Origin: Halorubrum sp. PV6
GTDB lineage: Archaea > Halobacteriota > Halobacteria > Halobacteriales > Haloferacaceae
Direction: 5' to 3'
Assembly (NCBI RefSeq): GCF_003990725.2
Contig: NZ_CP030064.1
Span: forward strand, 558,001-622,000
Length of the DNA stretch: 64,000 bases
Below, piece after piece: positions 9,261 through 17,948 of the stretch. The notes beneath the pieces are model-generated. The model had not been told where the DNA came from. It saw only the letters and a program-made list of their open reading frames with translations, and ran no database searches. The position numbers and the translations under genes are program-made. Numbering within the stretch: position 1 is the first letter of the stretch; every line of letters starts with the position of its first letter.

Positions 9261-9311
9261 ATCGCCGAATACGCGGCGCGGTTGTATATGACTGGCGGGT
9301 GGCGAGACGGC

Positions 9312-11069
9312 TTACCGCTCGCGGGCCGCCGCGATCACGTCGCCGTCGTAGACGATGCCGCGCTCGCCGTCGACCGTCACCACGCTCCCGTCGCTCACGC
9401 GCTCCGGGAGCCGGGCGCCCGACACCATCGGCACGCCGAGTTCGCGGGCGACGACGGCCGGATACCCCGTCATCCCCTCGCGCGCGTCGATGATCCCGAC
9501 CACCGCGTCGAGGTCGCCGGTGAACTCGCCCTCGAAGTTGGGGCCGAGCGCGACGATGGAGCCGTCCGGAATCTCGGTCAGATCGCCCGTGTCGGTGTGG
9601 TACACCGGCGCGGCGACGTGGCCCGCGACCGCCGCCTTCCCGGTCACCAGCGTCTCCGCGGCGACGTGGACCTTGAGCGTGTTCGTCGTGTTCGTCCCCT
9701 CGAACTCCGTCAACATTCCGGAGAGGACCACGAGGGTGTCCCCGGAGGCGGCGCCCCCGGTCCCGAGCGCGGCGTCGACCGCGTTGTCGAGGACCGTCTC
9801 CATGTCGTGCGCGTACTCCGTTATCACGGGTCGAACTCCCCACGAGAGCGCCAGTTGTCGCCGAACGCGGTCGTTCGGCGTCGTCGCGACCACGGGGACT
9901 CCGGGCCGGAACATCGCCGTCTTGCGGGCGGTGAACCCGGACTCGGAGACGGCGACGACCGTCGAGGCGCCGATGTCGCGCGCGAGGTAGCGCGCGGACC
10001 GGGCCAGCGCCTCGGTTCGCGACCCCTCCGCGGCGGTCGGCACGCGCTGTTCGCGGGTCTCCGCGTACTCGTCGCTCGACTCGACTTCCCTGACGATCCG
10101 GTCCATCGTCTCGACGACGTTGACCGGGTCCTCGCCGATGGCCGTCTCGCCGGACAGCATCACCGCGTCCGTCCCGTCGAGGACGGCGTTCGCCACGTCG
10201 GACGCCTCTGCGCGCGTCGGCCGGCGCGACGAGATCATCGAGTCGAGCATCTCCGTCGCCGTGATGACGGGTACGCCCTCGTTGACGCACGTGCGGATGA
10301 TCCGCTTTTGGATCACCGGCACGTCTTCGAGCGGGCACTCCACGCCGAGGTCGCCGCGCGCGACCATCACGCCGTCGGCGGCGTCGACGATCCCTTCGAG
10401 GTTCTCGACGGCGCCCGCGCGCTCTATCTTCGCGATGATCGGGATGTCCTCGGCGTCGCGGGCCTCCAGCGCGTCCGCGATCTGGTAGACGTCGGCGGCG
10501 TCGCGCACGAACGAGGCCGCGACGAAGTCGGCGTTCGCCCGCGCCGCGAGGTCGAGTTCCGCCTCGTCAGCCGGGATGATGAGGTCGACGTCGATGGCGA
10601 CGCCCGGCAGGTTGACCCCCTTTCGCGAGCTGAGTTCGCCGCCGGAGACGACGGTGGCGACGACCGACTCGCCGTCGACCCGCTCGACGCGACACTCGAT
10701 CCGGCCGTCGTCGAGGAGGACCGTGTCGCCCGGTCCGGCGGCCGCGATCGAGTGAGTGAGCCCGACGCGCTCCGGCGTCGCGTCGTCGCCCTCGACGAAG
10801 GTCACTTCCGAGTCGGTCGGCAGCGTGATTGGGTCGTCGAGCTCGGCGGTCCGGACCTCCGGGCCCTTCAGGTCGACCATCACCGCGAGCGGGTCGTCGA
10901 TCTCGTCGTCGACGGCGCGGGCGTCCTCGATGACCTCCTCGCGGTGGGCCGTCGTGCCGTGACTGGCGTTCAACCGGACGACGGACATCCCCGCGTTCGC
11001 GAGCTCGCGGATCGTGTCCCGGCCGTCCGAGGCGGGACCGATCGTACAGACGATCTTGGCGTTTCGCAT
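9312..11069 (-). CDS. pyk: Pyruvate kinase with C-terminal phosphohistidine-type domain
   Basis: A 585-residue enzyme converting phosphoenolpyruvate and ADP to pyruvate and ATP, the last step of glycolysis. N-terminal motifs are KIVCTIGPAS, VRLNASHG, VDLKGPEVRT, the catalytic Lys region IAKIERAGA, MVARGDLGVE and the CATEM-equivalent PVITATEMLDSM. After the usual C-domain, about 100 extra residues resemble the swivelling domain of PEP-utilising enzymes (KAAVAGHVAAPVYH, GMTGYPAVVARELGVP), as in other haloarchaeal pyruvate kinases. The ATG at 11069 gives MRNAKIVCTIGPAS. Confidence 0.96.
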   Translation of the reverse strand: MRNAKIVCTIGPASDGRDTIRELANAGMSVVRLNASHGTTAHREEVIEDARAVDDEIDDPLAVMVDLKGPEVRTAELDDPITLPTDSEVTFVEGDDATPERVGLTHSIAAAGPGDTVLLDDGRIECRVERVDGESVVATVVSGGELSSRKGVNLPGVAIDVDLIIPADEAELDLAARANADFVAASFVRDAADVYQIADALEARDAEDIPIIAKIERAGAVENLEGIVDAADGVMVARGDLGVECPLEDVPVIQKRIIRTCVNEGVPVITATEMLDSMISSRRPTRAEASDVANAVLDGTDAVMLSGETAIGEDPVNVVETMDRIVREVESSDEYAETREQRVPTAAEGSRTEALARSARYLARDIGASTVVAVSESGFTARKTAMFRPGVPVVATTPNDRVRRQLALSWGVRPVITEYAHDMETVLDNAVDAALGTGGAASGDTLVVLSGMLTEFEGTNTTNTLKVHVAAETLVTGKAAVAGHVAAPVYHTDTGDLTEIPDGSIVALGPNFEGEFTGDLDAVVGIIDAREGMTGYPAVVARELGVPMVSGARLPERVSDGSVVTVDGERGIVYDGDVIAAARER

Positions 11070-11212
11070 ATCGCCGGATTCGGCGCAGCACCGGAAAAAG
11101 CCACACGGTTGAGTCGCCACTGAGTGAACGTTCGTGATGGTCCTGCGGCGCGCCTCGGCGACCACCTCGACTCGTAGCCTTTTTACCCGCGCTGGCGGTA
11201 GACGGACTCACT

Positions 11213-11479
11213 ATGGCTGAGGACAAGGCACGAAGCACCGGCAGCGCGGGCCGATTCGGCGCCCGCTACGGCCGGGTCTCCCGCAAGCGAGTCCAGGACA
11301 TCGAAGAGGAGATGCAGAACGCCACCGTCGACGGCGACGACGTGAAACGCGTTGGCACCGGCATCTGGGTCAACGAAGAGACCGGCGAGACGTTCACCGG
11401 CGGCGCGTACCGCCCCGAGACGCCCGGCGGTCGCACCGTCCGCCGCTCCATCCGCGCCGCACTCGCCGACGAGGAGTAA
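11213..11479 (+). CDS. rpl37ae: 50S ribosomal protein L37Ae, lacking zinc-finger cysteines
   Basis: An 88-residue large-subunit protein. The family signatures [18 protein letters not shown] and [17 protein letters not shown] are intact. The C2C2 zinc ribbon found in Haloarcula L37Ae is gone: the whole protein has no cysteine, and the ribbon is replaced by [20 protein letters not shown]. It starts a same-strand cluster with RpoP, Pcc1, prefoldin beta and a DUF3194 protein, a conserved archaeal gene order. A TATA-like CTTTTTAC lies about 35 bases upstream of the ATG. Confidence 0.93.
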
Positions 11480-11483
11480 GGCG

Positions 11484-11618
11484 ATGAGTTACAAGTGCTC
11501 CCGCTGTAAACGCGACGTCACCCTCGACGAGTACGGCGGCGTGCGCTGCCCGTACTGCGGCCACCGCGTCCTCTTAAAAGAGCGCGGCGGCGACGTGAAG
11601 GAAGTCAACGTCGAGTAA
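11484..11618 (+). CDS. rpoP: DNA-directed RNA polymerase subunit P
   Basis: A 44-residue zinc-ribbon subunit (archaeal Rpb12) that stabilises the polymerase. Two metal knuckles are present, CSRC and CPYCG, separated by TLDEYGGVR. It starts 4 bases after the L37Ae stop codon and is followed after 15 bases by the Pcc1 gene, so all three are probably co-transcribed. The length and both cysteine pairs are normal for the family. Confidence 0.96.
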
Positions 11619-11633
11619 CGTCGCGCTCCGACC

Positions 11634-11894
11634 GTGACGGCCGACCGGACACACGAGACGGTTCTTTCCTTTCAGTACGCCTCGGAGCGACACGCTCGCC
11701 TCGTCGGCGACGCCCTCGACCCCGAGGTCGGCGAGATAGACGACGCCCGCTCCGGCGCGACCGTCTCCCGCGACGGCGACGCGGTCCGCGTCCGCGTCGT
11801 TGCCGACGACCTCGTCGCGCTCCGCGCCGGGATCAACAGCTGGTCGCGACTCGTCGAGGTGGCCGAGCGAGTCGGCGTTGGCCACCGTCCCTAG
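11634..11894 (+). CDS. pcc1: KEOPS complex subunit Pcc1
   Basis: An 86-residue dimeric alpha/beta protein of the Pcc1/CTAG family, the dimerisation hub of KEOPS, which makes threonylcarbamoyl-adenosine at position 37 of tRNAs. Typical features are LSFQYASERHARLVGDAL and the C-terminal helix ALRAGINSWSRLVEVAERV. It starts at GTG 11634, 15 bases after rpoP. A second Pcc1-like gene occurs at 61733-62062, so the two may be Pcc1 and its archaeal paralogue Pcc2. The orthodox length and genomic position favour this copy as Pcc1. Confidence 0.9.
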   Translation: MTADRTHETVLSFQYASERHARLVGDALDPEVGEIDDARSGATVSRDGDAVRVRVVADDLVALRAGINSWSRLVEVAERVGVGHRP

Positions 11895-11998
11895 TCGGCT
11901 AAACAGCCGATTGCGGCGTTGTCTGTGTCCAAATCGTCAGAATCGCTCGTCGTCGGAGAAGTCGGGGGTTTTTCCGTCCGGGTCGCTTCGTGACGCCT

Positions 11999-12394
11999 AT
12001 GCAAGGGAACATGCCGCCCGAGGCACAGGAGAAGATCGAGGAGCTGCAGGAGCTGCAGGAGACCGCACAGCAGGTCGCCGAGCAGAAAGAGCAGGCCCAG
12101 TCCGCGCTCAACGAGTCCAAGACGGCGCTCGACGCCCTCGAAGACGTCGACGAGGACGCCGGAATGTACCGCGAGATCGGCGAAGTGCTCGTCGAGACGG
12201 ACTACGAGTCCGCCTACGACGACCTCGAGAACAAGGTCGACTCCCTCGAAGTGCGCGCCGAGCAGCTCGAAAAGCAGGAGGAGCGCGTCCAAGAGCAGTT
12301 CGATGACCTGCAGGGCGAGCTGCAGCAGATGCTCCAGGGCGGCGCCGGCGGCGGCCCGATGGGTCCGGGCGGTCCGGGCGCGGGCGGCGCGTAA
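11999..12394 (+). CDS. pfdB: Prefoldin subunit beta
   Basis: A 131-residue co-chaperone subunit. Two long coiled-coil helices (about residues 8-46 and 70-115) flank a short beta hairpin ([14 protein letters not shown]), the prefoldin beta architecture. A Gly/Pro/Met-rich tail ([15 protein letters not shown]) follows, common in haloarchaea. Prefoldin hands unfolded proteins to the thermosome. The ATG at 11999 is chosen over a GTG three codons earlier. The next gene begins 6 bases after its stop. Confidence 0.95.
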   Translation: MQGNMPPEAQEKIEELQELQETAQQVAEQKEQAQSALNESKTALDALEDVDEDAGMYREIGEVLVETDYESAYDDLENKVDSLEVRAEQLEKQEERVQEQFDDLQGELQQMLQGGAGGGPMGPGGPGAGGA

Positions 12395-12400
12395 GCGTCG

Positions 12401-12691
12401 ATGGCCGACGAACTGAGCGACGAATCGCGTGACGTGACTTCCGAAGCCGCCGGCGACGAACCGTCGGACGAGGAGGTCGTCCGGACCGCCGCCGAGGCGG
12501 CCGAAGGCGTCGTCTTCGCCAACTACGACCAGTCGGCGGTGACCGACCTGGACGTGACGGTCACGTTCGACGACGGCGTCCTCGACGTCGACGTCTATCT
12601 GAACGCCCCCGACGACCCCGACCCCGACGCGGTCGCCCGCGAGGCGGCCGAGACCGCGGGCGAGGCTGTCGACGAACTGTTCGGCGCGTAA
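12401..12691 (+). CDS. DUF3194 family protein
   Basis: A 96-residue acidic protein found next to prefoldin beta in many archaea. It has an acidic N-terminal tail and a compact alpha/beta domain (VVRTAAEAAEGVVFANYDQ, LDVTVTFDDGVLDVDVYL, AREAAETAGEAVDELF). The function is unknown; the conserved neighbourhood suggests a link to translation or protein folding. It is separated by only 6 bases from pfdB. Confidence 0.88.
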   Translation: MADELSDESRDVTSEAAGDEPSDEEVVRTAAEAAEGVVFANYDQSAVTDLDVTVTFDDGVLDVDVYLNAPDDPDPDAVAREAAETAGEAVDELFGA

Positions 12692-12777
12692 GGCGTCGCG
12701 CCGGCTTTTGCGGTCTCGATTACCCCAGTACGAGTAGCACGAAAAGCAGATTCGAGTGTACCGGCTCGCAGGAGCTC

Positions 12778-13332
12778 TTACGCCGACTCGCAGATCGCGA
12801 CGAAGTTCTCGAACACTTCCTCGCCGCGTTCGGTGTGGGCGACCTCCGGATGCCACTGGACGCCGTACAGGTTCTCGTCGGTGTTCGCCATCGCCTCCAC
12901 GTCGCACACGTCGGAGGTCGCGGTTCGGACGAACCCCTCGGGGACCTCGGTCACCTCGTCGGCGTGGGAGGCCCAGACGCGCGTCTCGGGCGCCAGCGAG
13001 CCGACGAGCGGGTCCTCGTCGTCGACGATCTCCACGTCGACGTCGGCGTAGCCCCCGTAGTCGCCGCCGCCGACCGCGCCGCCGCGCTCGACCGCGATCA
13101 GCTGCATCCCGAGACAGATCCCGAGGACGGGGACGTCCAGATCGAGGTACGCGGGCGCGTTGCCGACGCGGTCCATGTCGGGGCCGCCCGAGAGAACGAT
13201 CCCGTCGGCGTCGAGGGCTTCGGGGTCCGTGTCCGCCGAGACGATTTCCGTGTCGACGCCCACGTCGCGGAGCGCCCGCCGTTCGAGGTGGGTGAACTGA
13301 CCGTGGAGGTCGATAACGACGATCCGTGTCAT
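12778..13332 (-). CDS. guaAA: GMP synthase glutamine amidotransferase subunit
   Basis: A 184-residue class I glutamine amidotransferase that releases ammonia for conversion of XMP to GMP; archaea encode it separately from the ATP-pyrophosphatase subunit. The nucleophile is Cys73 in GICLGMQ, and the catalytic His161 and Glu163 lie in VQWHPEV. The substrate loop LSGGPDMDR is present. The partner subunit gene is not in this window. The start at 13332 gives the family N-terminus MTRIVVIDLHGQF. Confidence 0.95.
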   Translation of the reverse strand: MTRIVVIDLHGQFTHLERRALRDVGVDTEIVSADTDPEALDADGIVLSGGPDMDRVGNAPAYLDLDVPVLGICLGMQLIAVERGGAVGGGDYGGYADVDVEIVDDEDPLVGSLAPETRVWASHADEVTEVPEGFVRTATSDVCDVEAMANTDENLYGVQWHPEVAHTERGEEVFENFVAICESA

Positions 13333-13436
13333 GGCGCCGATTGACGACTCTCGCACAAAAACGGCTCGGAATGGAGCGCAGTATCGTGGTGGTTTTGCCC
13401 GCCGAAACGCGACAAGTACGCACGAACGCGGATCGA

Positions 13437-14885
13437 TCAGAGGTCGAGCGGGCCGCACTTGGTGAACTCCCGGAGGAGCACCGTCGCGTACGAGCCGCTC
13501 GGGAGCGCGAACGCGAACCGGGGGTCGCCGTCGTCGACCGTCACGTCCAGATCGGTCCGGAGGAGTATCGCTCGCCGCGTCCCAGTCGAGTCGAACTCGC
13601 CGGGGAGCGCGAAGTCGCCGGGTTCGACGCCCGCCTCGTCGAGCACCTCGCGCTCGATGGCGCCGGGTTCGCCGTCGCCGAGTTCGGTCTCGGTCCCGAT
13701 CAGGGGCGCGGTGACGAACGCCCGGCCGCGCTCGCAGTGCCGGGTGACGACGCTGACGCGGTCAGCGTCGACCCGTTGGAGGCGGTCCGTGTCCGGGGCG
13801 TACAGCTCCTCCGAGGCGTCGCCGTCGGCGAAACAGACCACGTCGCCGGCGACCGGCCGGTCGAACGGGAGGCCGCGGCGGAGCCGCTCGCTCAGCATTC
13901 GGTTGAAAAGCGACGACTGCGCGGCGTTGACGAACAGCCGCTGGAGGTTCGAGGGGACGGCCTCCAGCGCGTGCCGCCAGTCGTCGTGGTCCGGCGGCGC
14001 GTCCGGGGAGACGCCGCGGTCGGCGAGCCGGTGGACCATCGACCGCTCGAAGCGGAGCTTGCCCGGAATCGCGTCGAGGCAGGCCGCCCAGTCGCCGTCG
14101 CCGGTGCCGTCGGCGGGGCCTGCGTCGTCCCCCGCGTCGCCTCCGGCGACCCCGAACGCGTCGTCGACGCGAGCGCGGGCGGCCCGCGTGTCGTCCGGTT
14201 CGGTCTCCGAGGGGTTTCCGGCGTACAGCCGCACCGCCTCGCGGAAGTCCTCGCGGACGACCGCGAGCCCGACGCGGTGCGTGACGGGGCGGCGACTCCC
14301 GAACCGCTGCTGGCCGAAGTAGTTGGGGACGCCGACGGCCGCGCCGTCCTCCGCCCCGCCGGCGTCGCCGCCGAACGCCCGCAGGTCGCTCACCACGTCG
14401 GCGACGCGCTCCGGCGCCTCGTCGACCGCGTCGGTGACTCGGATGTCGAAGGCGTTGCCGGCGAGGTCGCCGAACGAGAGGCGCCGGCCGGCCCGCCCAA
14501 GCGGCTCGATGTCGGCGCCGCGGATCGCGGGCAGGTCGCCCGGGTCGACCTCGCGGAGGGTGAACAGCTGGGTGGTGACGGCGCGTTTGTCCTTCGTCCC
14601 CGCCCACGAGACGCGCTCGCGGCTGATTCCGAGCGCGTCGGAGATCCGTCGCGCGAAGTCGTTCGTGTCCCAGTCGCGGAGCGTGACGCGGACGACGAGT
14701 TCGGGGTAACTCCCCGTGTCCGCCCCGAGCGGCTCCGGATCGAACGCCTCCAGTTCGCGGACGCGGAAGTCCTCGGGGGTCTCGCGGAGCCGGCCGCCGA
14801 TGCCGTCGGCGTCGCTGACGTAGTAGTCGATGCCCGCCGCGCGCTCGGTCGGGTGCGCCTCTCGGAGCGTGTCTGACGGCGCCAT
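13437..14885 (-). CDS. truD: tRNA pseudouridine(13) synthase TruD
   Basis: A 482-residue enzyme that isomerises uridine 13 of tRNAs. It has the TruD catalytic block [13 protein letters not shown] (catalytic Asp in TKDKRA) and the conserved [19 protein letters not shown] and [12 protein letters not shown] motifs. An acidic insert around residues 235-250 is a halophilic feature. Its ATG at 14885 directly abuts the stop codon of pth2 (14888-14886), so the two are translationally coupled. Confidence 0.95.
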   Translation of the reverse strand: MAPSDTLREAHPTERAAGIDYYVSDADGIGGRLRETPEDFRVRELEAFDPEPLGADTGSYPELVVRVTLRDWDTNDFARRISDALGISRERVSWAGTKDKRAVTTQLFTLREVDPGDLPAIRGADIEPLGRAGRRLSFGDLAGNAFDIRVTDAVDEAPERVADVVSDLRAFGGDAGGAEDGAAVGVPNYFGQQRFGSRRPVTHRVGLAVVREDFREAVRLYAGNPSETEPDDTRAARARVDDAFGVAGGDAGDDAGPADGTGDGDWAACLDAIPGKLRFERSMVHRLADRGVSPDAPPDHDDWRHALEAVPSNLQRLFVNAAQSSLFNRMLSERLRRGLPFDRPVAGDVVCFADGDASEELYAPDTDRLQRVDADRVSVVTRHCERGRAFVTAPLIGTETELGDGEPGAIEREVLDEAGVEPGDFALPGEFDSTGTRRAILLRTDLDVTVDDGDPRFAFALPSGSYATVLLREFTKCGPLDL

Positions 14886-15224
14886 TTAATACAGCGAGAG
14901 GTCGCCGGTCACGCGGTCGACGGTGTCGTCGCGGGCGGGACCGACCGCGAGCGCCGTCACCGTGCCCGGCTCCAGTTGGGTGTGGCCGGCGTCGCGAACG
15001 ATCGCGTACGGGATCCCCTCCGTCTCGGCTTTGTCGGCCAGCGCGAACAGCTGGCTCTCGGAGTCGCCTTTTAAAACCACCTTCTTTTGGCCCTCGCCCT
15101 GCCACTTCTTGCGCGCCCGCCGACCCGCGTCCTGGTACGCCGACAGCGACGCGTGTGCGACCTGCGCGGCGAGTTTCCCCTCGCCCATGCCGATGTCCGT
15201 CCGCGCGACGATCGCTTGCTTCAT
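14886..15224 (-). CDS. pth2: Peptidyl-tRNA hydrolase Pth2
   Basis: A 112-residue archaeal/eukaryotic-type peptidyl-tRNA hydrolase, which recycles peptidyl-tRNAs dropped by ribosomes. Signatures are [26 protein letters not shown], here seen as separate pieces around residues 2-27, and [19 protein letters not shown] near residues 79-97. The length is normal. It is the first gene of a pth2-truD pair, with no gap before truD. Confidence 0.96.
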   Translation of the reverse strand: MKQAIVARTDIGMGEGKLAAQVAHASLSAYQDAGRRARKKWQGEGQKKVVLKGDSESQLFALADKAETEGIPYAIVRDAGHTQLEPGTVTALAVGPARDDTVDRVTGDLSLY

Positions 15225-15382
15225 AGAGGGTTCACCGCCGCCGCGGGTTTAGCGCTTGTCTCTCGGCTCCCGTGCCGGCGGCTAGCGGGTGTCGAGACGC
15301 ATAAAAATCCCCGACGGCGGGCCGCGACCGCGTTATCGACCGCGGCCGATCGGCTCCCGTCGACGGTCGGGTTCGCGCGTCC

Positions 15383-16237
15383 TCAGTCGTCGGCCGGCGC
15401 CGCGCCGCCGCCCGAGGCGGCACCGAGCCCCGACGCCATCTTCGCAACCGTGCGCTCGTTCTCCACGACCCACCGCAGGAGGAGGAACGCGAAGAGGTAC
15501 TTCGCGATGATGTCCATCCCGCTGTACGCCCACGAGGTGATCGCGACGTCGAGCACCGCGAAGCCCTCGGCGCCGAGCGCCCAGAAGACCGGGTAGCCGA
15601 TCCAGAGGACCACCGTGAGGATCTTCAGCGTGTTGAATATCTCGGCGGTGCCGGCGATCTCGGCGTCCTGTGCCCACTCAGCGAGCAGGATGTAGAGGAC
15701 GACCACGAAGAACGCACAGCTGATGATGTACCACACCCACCGAAGCATGTAGGAGGAGGTGGTCAGCGCCGCCGCGAGTCCCGTGATACACATGCCGATG
15801 TCGGCCGTGACCGCGGTGAAGAGCTTGGTCATGTTCGTCCCGGCCAGCAGACCGAGCGCGATGAGGATCATCGGCGTCGACAGCGCCCACGTGAGATACC
15901 GACCCCACGGCGTGAACACTTCCTGCCCGGCCAACGCGTGACCGGCCGGCATTTCGAGGAAGCCGACGGTGATTCCGGAGATGAGCCCGGTGTAGCTGGA
16001 AATCGACACCAGCGGTACCATCAGCGTGGCGACGAATATCAACTGCGCGCGGGGGTCCTCTATGTTACGTCCCATATAGACGAAGAGGAGTATCGACAGC
16101 CCCGCGAGGGCGATGTTCACCCAGAGCGACGCGCTCAACAGTGAGTCCGCCTGGATGTACTGGAATATCTCGGTTTGGGTCATTTCAAGCGGGACGGTTC
16201 CCTGCGTGATCAGGCCAGCCGCTGCTGTTTCAATCAT
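15383..16237 (-). CDS. hop: Halorhodopsin (light-driven chloride pump)
   Basis: A 284-residue seven-helix retinal protein that imports chloride on light absorption. The chloride-pump signature is Thr116 in RYLTWALSTP, where proton pumps have Asp, and Ala127 at the proton-donor position. Arg113 and the Schiff-base Lys246 in MDIIAKYLF are present, and the extended N-terminus and B-C loop (GFLEMPAGHALAG) are typical. The start at 16237 gives a short leader from the TATA-like CTTAAG centred near 16268. The palindrome at 16278-16295 lies upstream of that box. Confidence 0.97.
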   Translation of the reverse strand: MIETAAAGLITQGTVPLEMTQTEIFQYIQADSLLSASLWVNIALAGLSILLFVYMGRNIEDPRAQLIFVATLMVPLVSISSYTGLISGITVGFLEMPAGHALAGQEVFTPWGRYLTWALSTPMILIALGLLAGTNMTKLFTAVTADIGMCITGLAAALTTSSYMLRWVWYIISCAFFVVVLYILLAEWAQDAEIAGTAEIFNTLKILTVVLWIGYPVFWALGAEGFAVLDVAITSWAYSGMDIIAKYLFAFLLLRWVVENERTVAKMASGLGAASGGGAAPADD

Positions 16238-16277
16238 ACAACACCTAGGTGTACGTGTCCGACAACTTAAGCGTACT

Positions 16278-16295
16278 AACCTTACCAGTAAGGTT
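16278..16295. promoter_or_regulatory. Halorhodopsin promoter palindrome containing ACCTTACT
   Basis: AACCTTAC-CA-GTAAGGTT is a perfect 8-base inverted repeat with a 2-base spacer. On the minus strand it begins 58 bases before the halorhodopsin ATG and contains ACCTTACT, shared with the elements at 143-152 and 282-291. It lies just upstream of the TATA-like CTTAAG, as expected for an activator site. Confidence 0.6.
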
Positions 16296-16550
16296 CTCTA
16301 GAAGATCCACGTTATTACCGATATTCTCATTCATTTATGCCGTATTTTTGCGTATAAGTGACTATTCGTGTTGGTTTTTCTCGCGGCTCTCGTCCGGTCC
16401 GTGCGCCGTCTCACGGCGTTCGACGGCTCCTGTCGGTGTCGTGCGCCGCCGTCGCGGGGCCTCGCCGCGCACCGACCGACCGCCGGCGACTCGTTCTCAG
16501 TCGACGGTGCCGACCGCGATATTGAAACCGCTCAGGCCCTCAGATACGGT
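16296..16550. other. AT-rich intergenic promoter region between halorhodopsin and halocyanin
   Basis: No gene is seen. The first 80 bases are unusually AT-rich for this genome (for example ATTCTCATTCATTTATGCC). The plus-strand part ends with GATATTGAA at about 16517-16525, a TATA-like box 26-30 bases before the halocyanin ATG at 16551, implying a leaderless message. Confidence 0.6.
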
Positions 16551-16976
16551 ATGCATCGGAGACGGTTCCTTCGGAAGGGCGGCGCCGTCGGGAGCGCGGC
16601 GGCGGCCATCGGCCTCGCCGGCTGTGCGGCCGTCGGCGGCGAACCGGACCACGACGTCGGCATGGTCGCCAGCGGGTACCGCCCGCGGCAGATCACGGTC
16701 GCCGTCGGCGACACCGTCGTCTGGGAGAACACGAGCGCTCGGGCGCACACGGTCACCGCGACTGAAGGAGGGATCCCGTCCGACGCCGAGTTCTTCGCCT
16801 CCGGCGGATTCGACGACTACGCGTCCGCGGAGGCGGCGTGGAACGCCGACTTCGGCGGGATCTTGGAGAGCGGCGACCGATTCGAACACACGTTCACGGT
16901 CCCCGGCGTCTACGAGTACGTCTGTATTCCGCACAGGAAAGGCAATATGTACGGCACCGTCGTCGTGGAGGAGTGA
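16551..16976 (+). CDS. Halocyanin-like blue copper lipoprotein
   Basis: A 141-residue exported cupredoxin. The N-terminus has a twin-arginine motif (RRRFLRKGG) and a lipobox LAGC near residues 22-25, so it is probably Tat-exported and lipid-anchored outside the cell. Type 1 copper ligands are visible: His in ARAHTVTA, then Cys, His and Met in YVCIPHRKGNMYG. It would carry electrons to a terminal oxidase. It precedes the SafE and copper-ATPase genes on the same strand, which fits a copper-protein assembly locus. Confidence 0.92.
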   Translation: MHRRRFLRKGGAVGSAAAAIGLAGCAAVGGEPDHDVGMVASGYRPRQITVAVGDTVVWENTSARAHTVTATEGGIPSDAEFFASGGFDDYASAEAAWNADFGGILESGDRFEHTFTVPGVYEYVCIPHRKGNMYGTVVVEE

Positions 16977-17110
16977 CTCGCCCGTGACGTGTCTCTCTCG
17001 CCGGTCGCGAGGGTCGTCGCGAGGGGGCCTGAAACGACCCGACCGACGGTCCAGCGCGACCCGACGAAACCCATTCGTGCGTGGGCGCCGAACGGGGCGT
17101 GATTGATTCG

Positions 17111-17947
17111 ATGACCCTCTCGTCGCTCCTCGGGACCGACGTCCTGCTGTTCCTCGCCATCGGCCTGCTCGGCGGCGCCCACTGTATCGGGATGTGCGGC
17201 CCGCTCGTCACGGTGTACGCCGGTCGGATGCGCGAGGGGACCGAACGCGCCGACGGCGGGAGCACGGCGACCGACGCGACCGGGGCCGCTCGCCGCGACA
17301 GCCACCTCACGACCTACGAGGTCCGCCAGCACGCGCTGTTCAACCTCGGCCGCGCGGTGAGTTACGCGACCATCGGCGCGGCGCTCGGCGCGCTCGGCGG
17401 CGCCGTCCTCGTGACGACCGCCACGCTGACGGGCGCGGCGGAGGCGGTCCGGGGCGTCGTCGGTCTGGGCGTCGGCGCCGCCGTCATCCTCATCGGGGTC
17501 CGGTACGCGCTCGGCGGCGCGACCGGCGGCGTTCACCTGCCCGGACTCCAGCGGGTCACCGGCTGGCTCACCGGCCACGTCGACCGCCTCGCCAACGGGC
17601 CGGGGATCGTCGGCCTCGGCGCGGTCCACGGCCTGCTCCCCTGCCCGATCCTCTACCCGGCGTACCTCTACGCGTTCGCCAGCGGCTCCGCCGTCGGCGG
17701 CGCGGTCGCGCTCGGCGCGCTCGGCATCGGGACGATGCCCGCCGTCTTCCTGTACGGAACCGTCATCGAGAGCATCGACGCCGTCCACCGCCGGCGGGTC
17801 CACCGGCTGCTCGGGGTCGCCTTCGTGGCGCTGGGCTACGTCCTGTTCGCCCACGGGCTGATGGCGGTCGGCATCCACGTGCCGCACCCGATGTTCCCCT
17901 TCTGGAACCCGCTCGACGTCGCGGCCGCCGGCCACGGGGGGATGTGA
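17111..17947 (+). CDS. SafE/DsbD-like cytochrome biogenesis membrane protein
   Basis: A 278-residue protein with about six hydrophobic helices and the signature GGAHCIGMCGPL near residues 20-31 that marks the COG2836 (SafE, urease-accessory UreH/DsbD-like) family. A second block, HGLLPCPILYPAYLYAF, supplies another membrane Cys-Pro motif. In bacteria these proteins accompany CcoI-type copper ATPases and help assemble cbb3 oxidases. Here the P-type ATPase follows by 1 base and a halocyanin precedes, supporting a role in copper or thiol handling for respiratory proteins. The ATG at 17111 is chosen over a GTG at 17081. Confidence 0.87.
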   Translation: MTLSSLLGTDVLLFLAIGLLGGAHCIGMCGPLVTVYAGRMREGTERADGGSTATDATGAARRDSHLTTYEVRQHALFNLGRAVSYATIGAALGALGGAVLVTTATLTGAAEAVRGVVGLGVGAAVILIGVRYALGGATGGVHLPGLQRVTGWLTGHVDRLANGPGIVGLGAVHGLLPCPILYPAYLYAFASGSAVGGAVALGALGIGTMPAVFLYGTVIESIDAVHRRRVHRLLGVAFVALGYVLFAHGLMAVGIHVPHPMFPFWNPLDVAAAGHGGM

Positions 17948-17948
17948 G

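Noticed and set aside
8631-11123. 830-residue plus-strand frame across pyruvate kinase and neighbours
   Set aside because: It is antisense to pyruvate kinase, the DUF7312-like gene and part of the NfeD gene and has shadow composition (Arg, Asp, Val and His rich with no domain).
11070-11170. A TrmB site before pyruvate kinase
   Set aside because: Only ACTCA direct repeats were found near 11120-11145. The TACT-N7/8-GAGTA pattern is not met.
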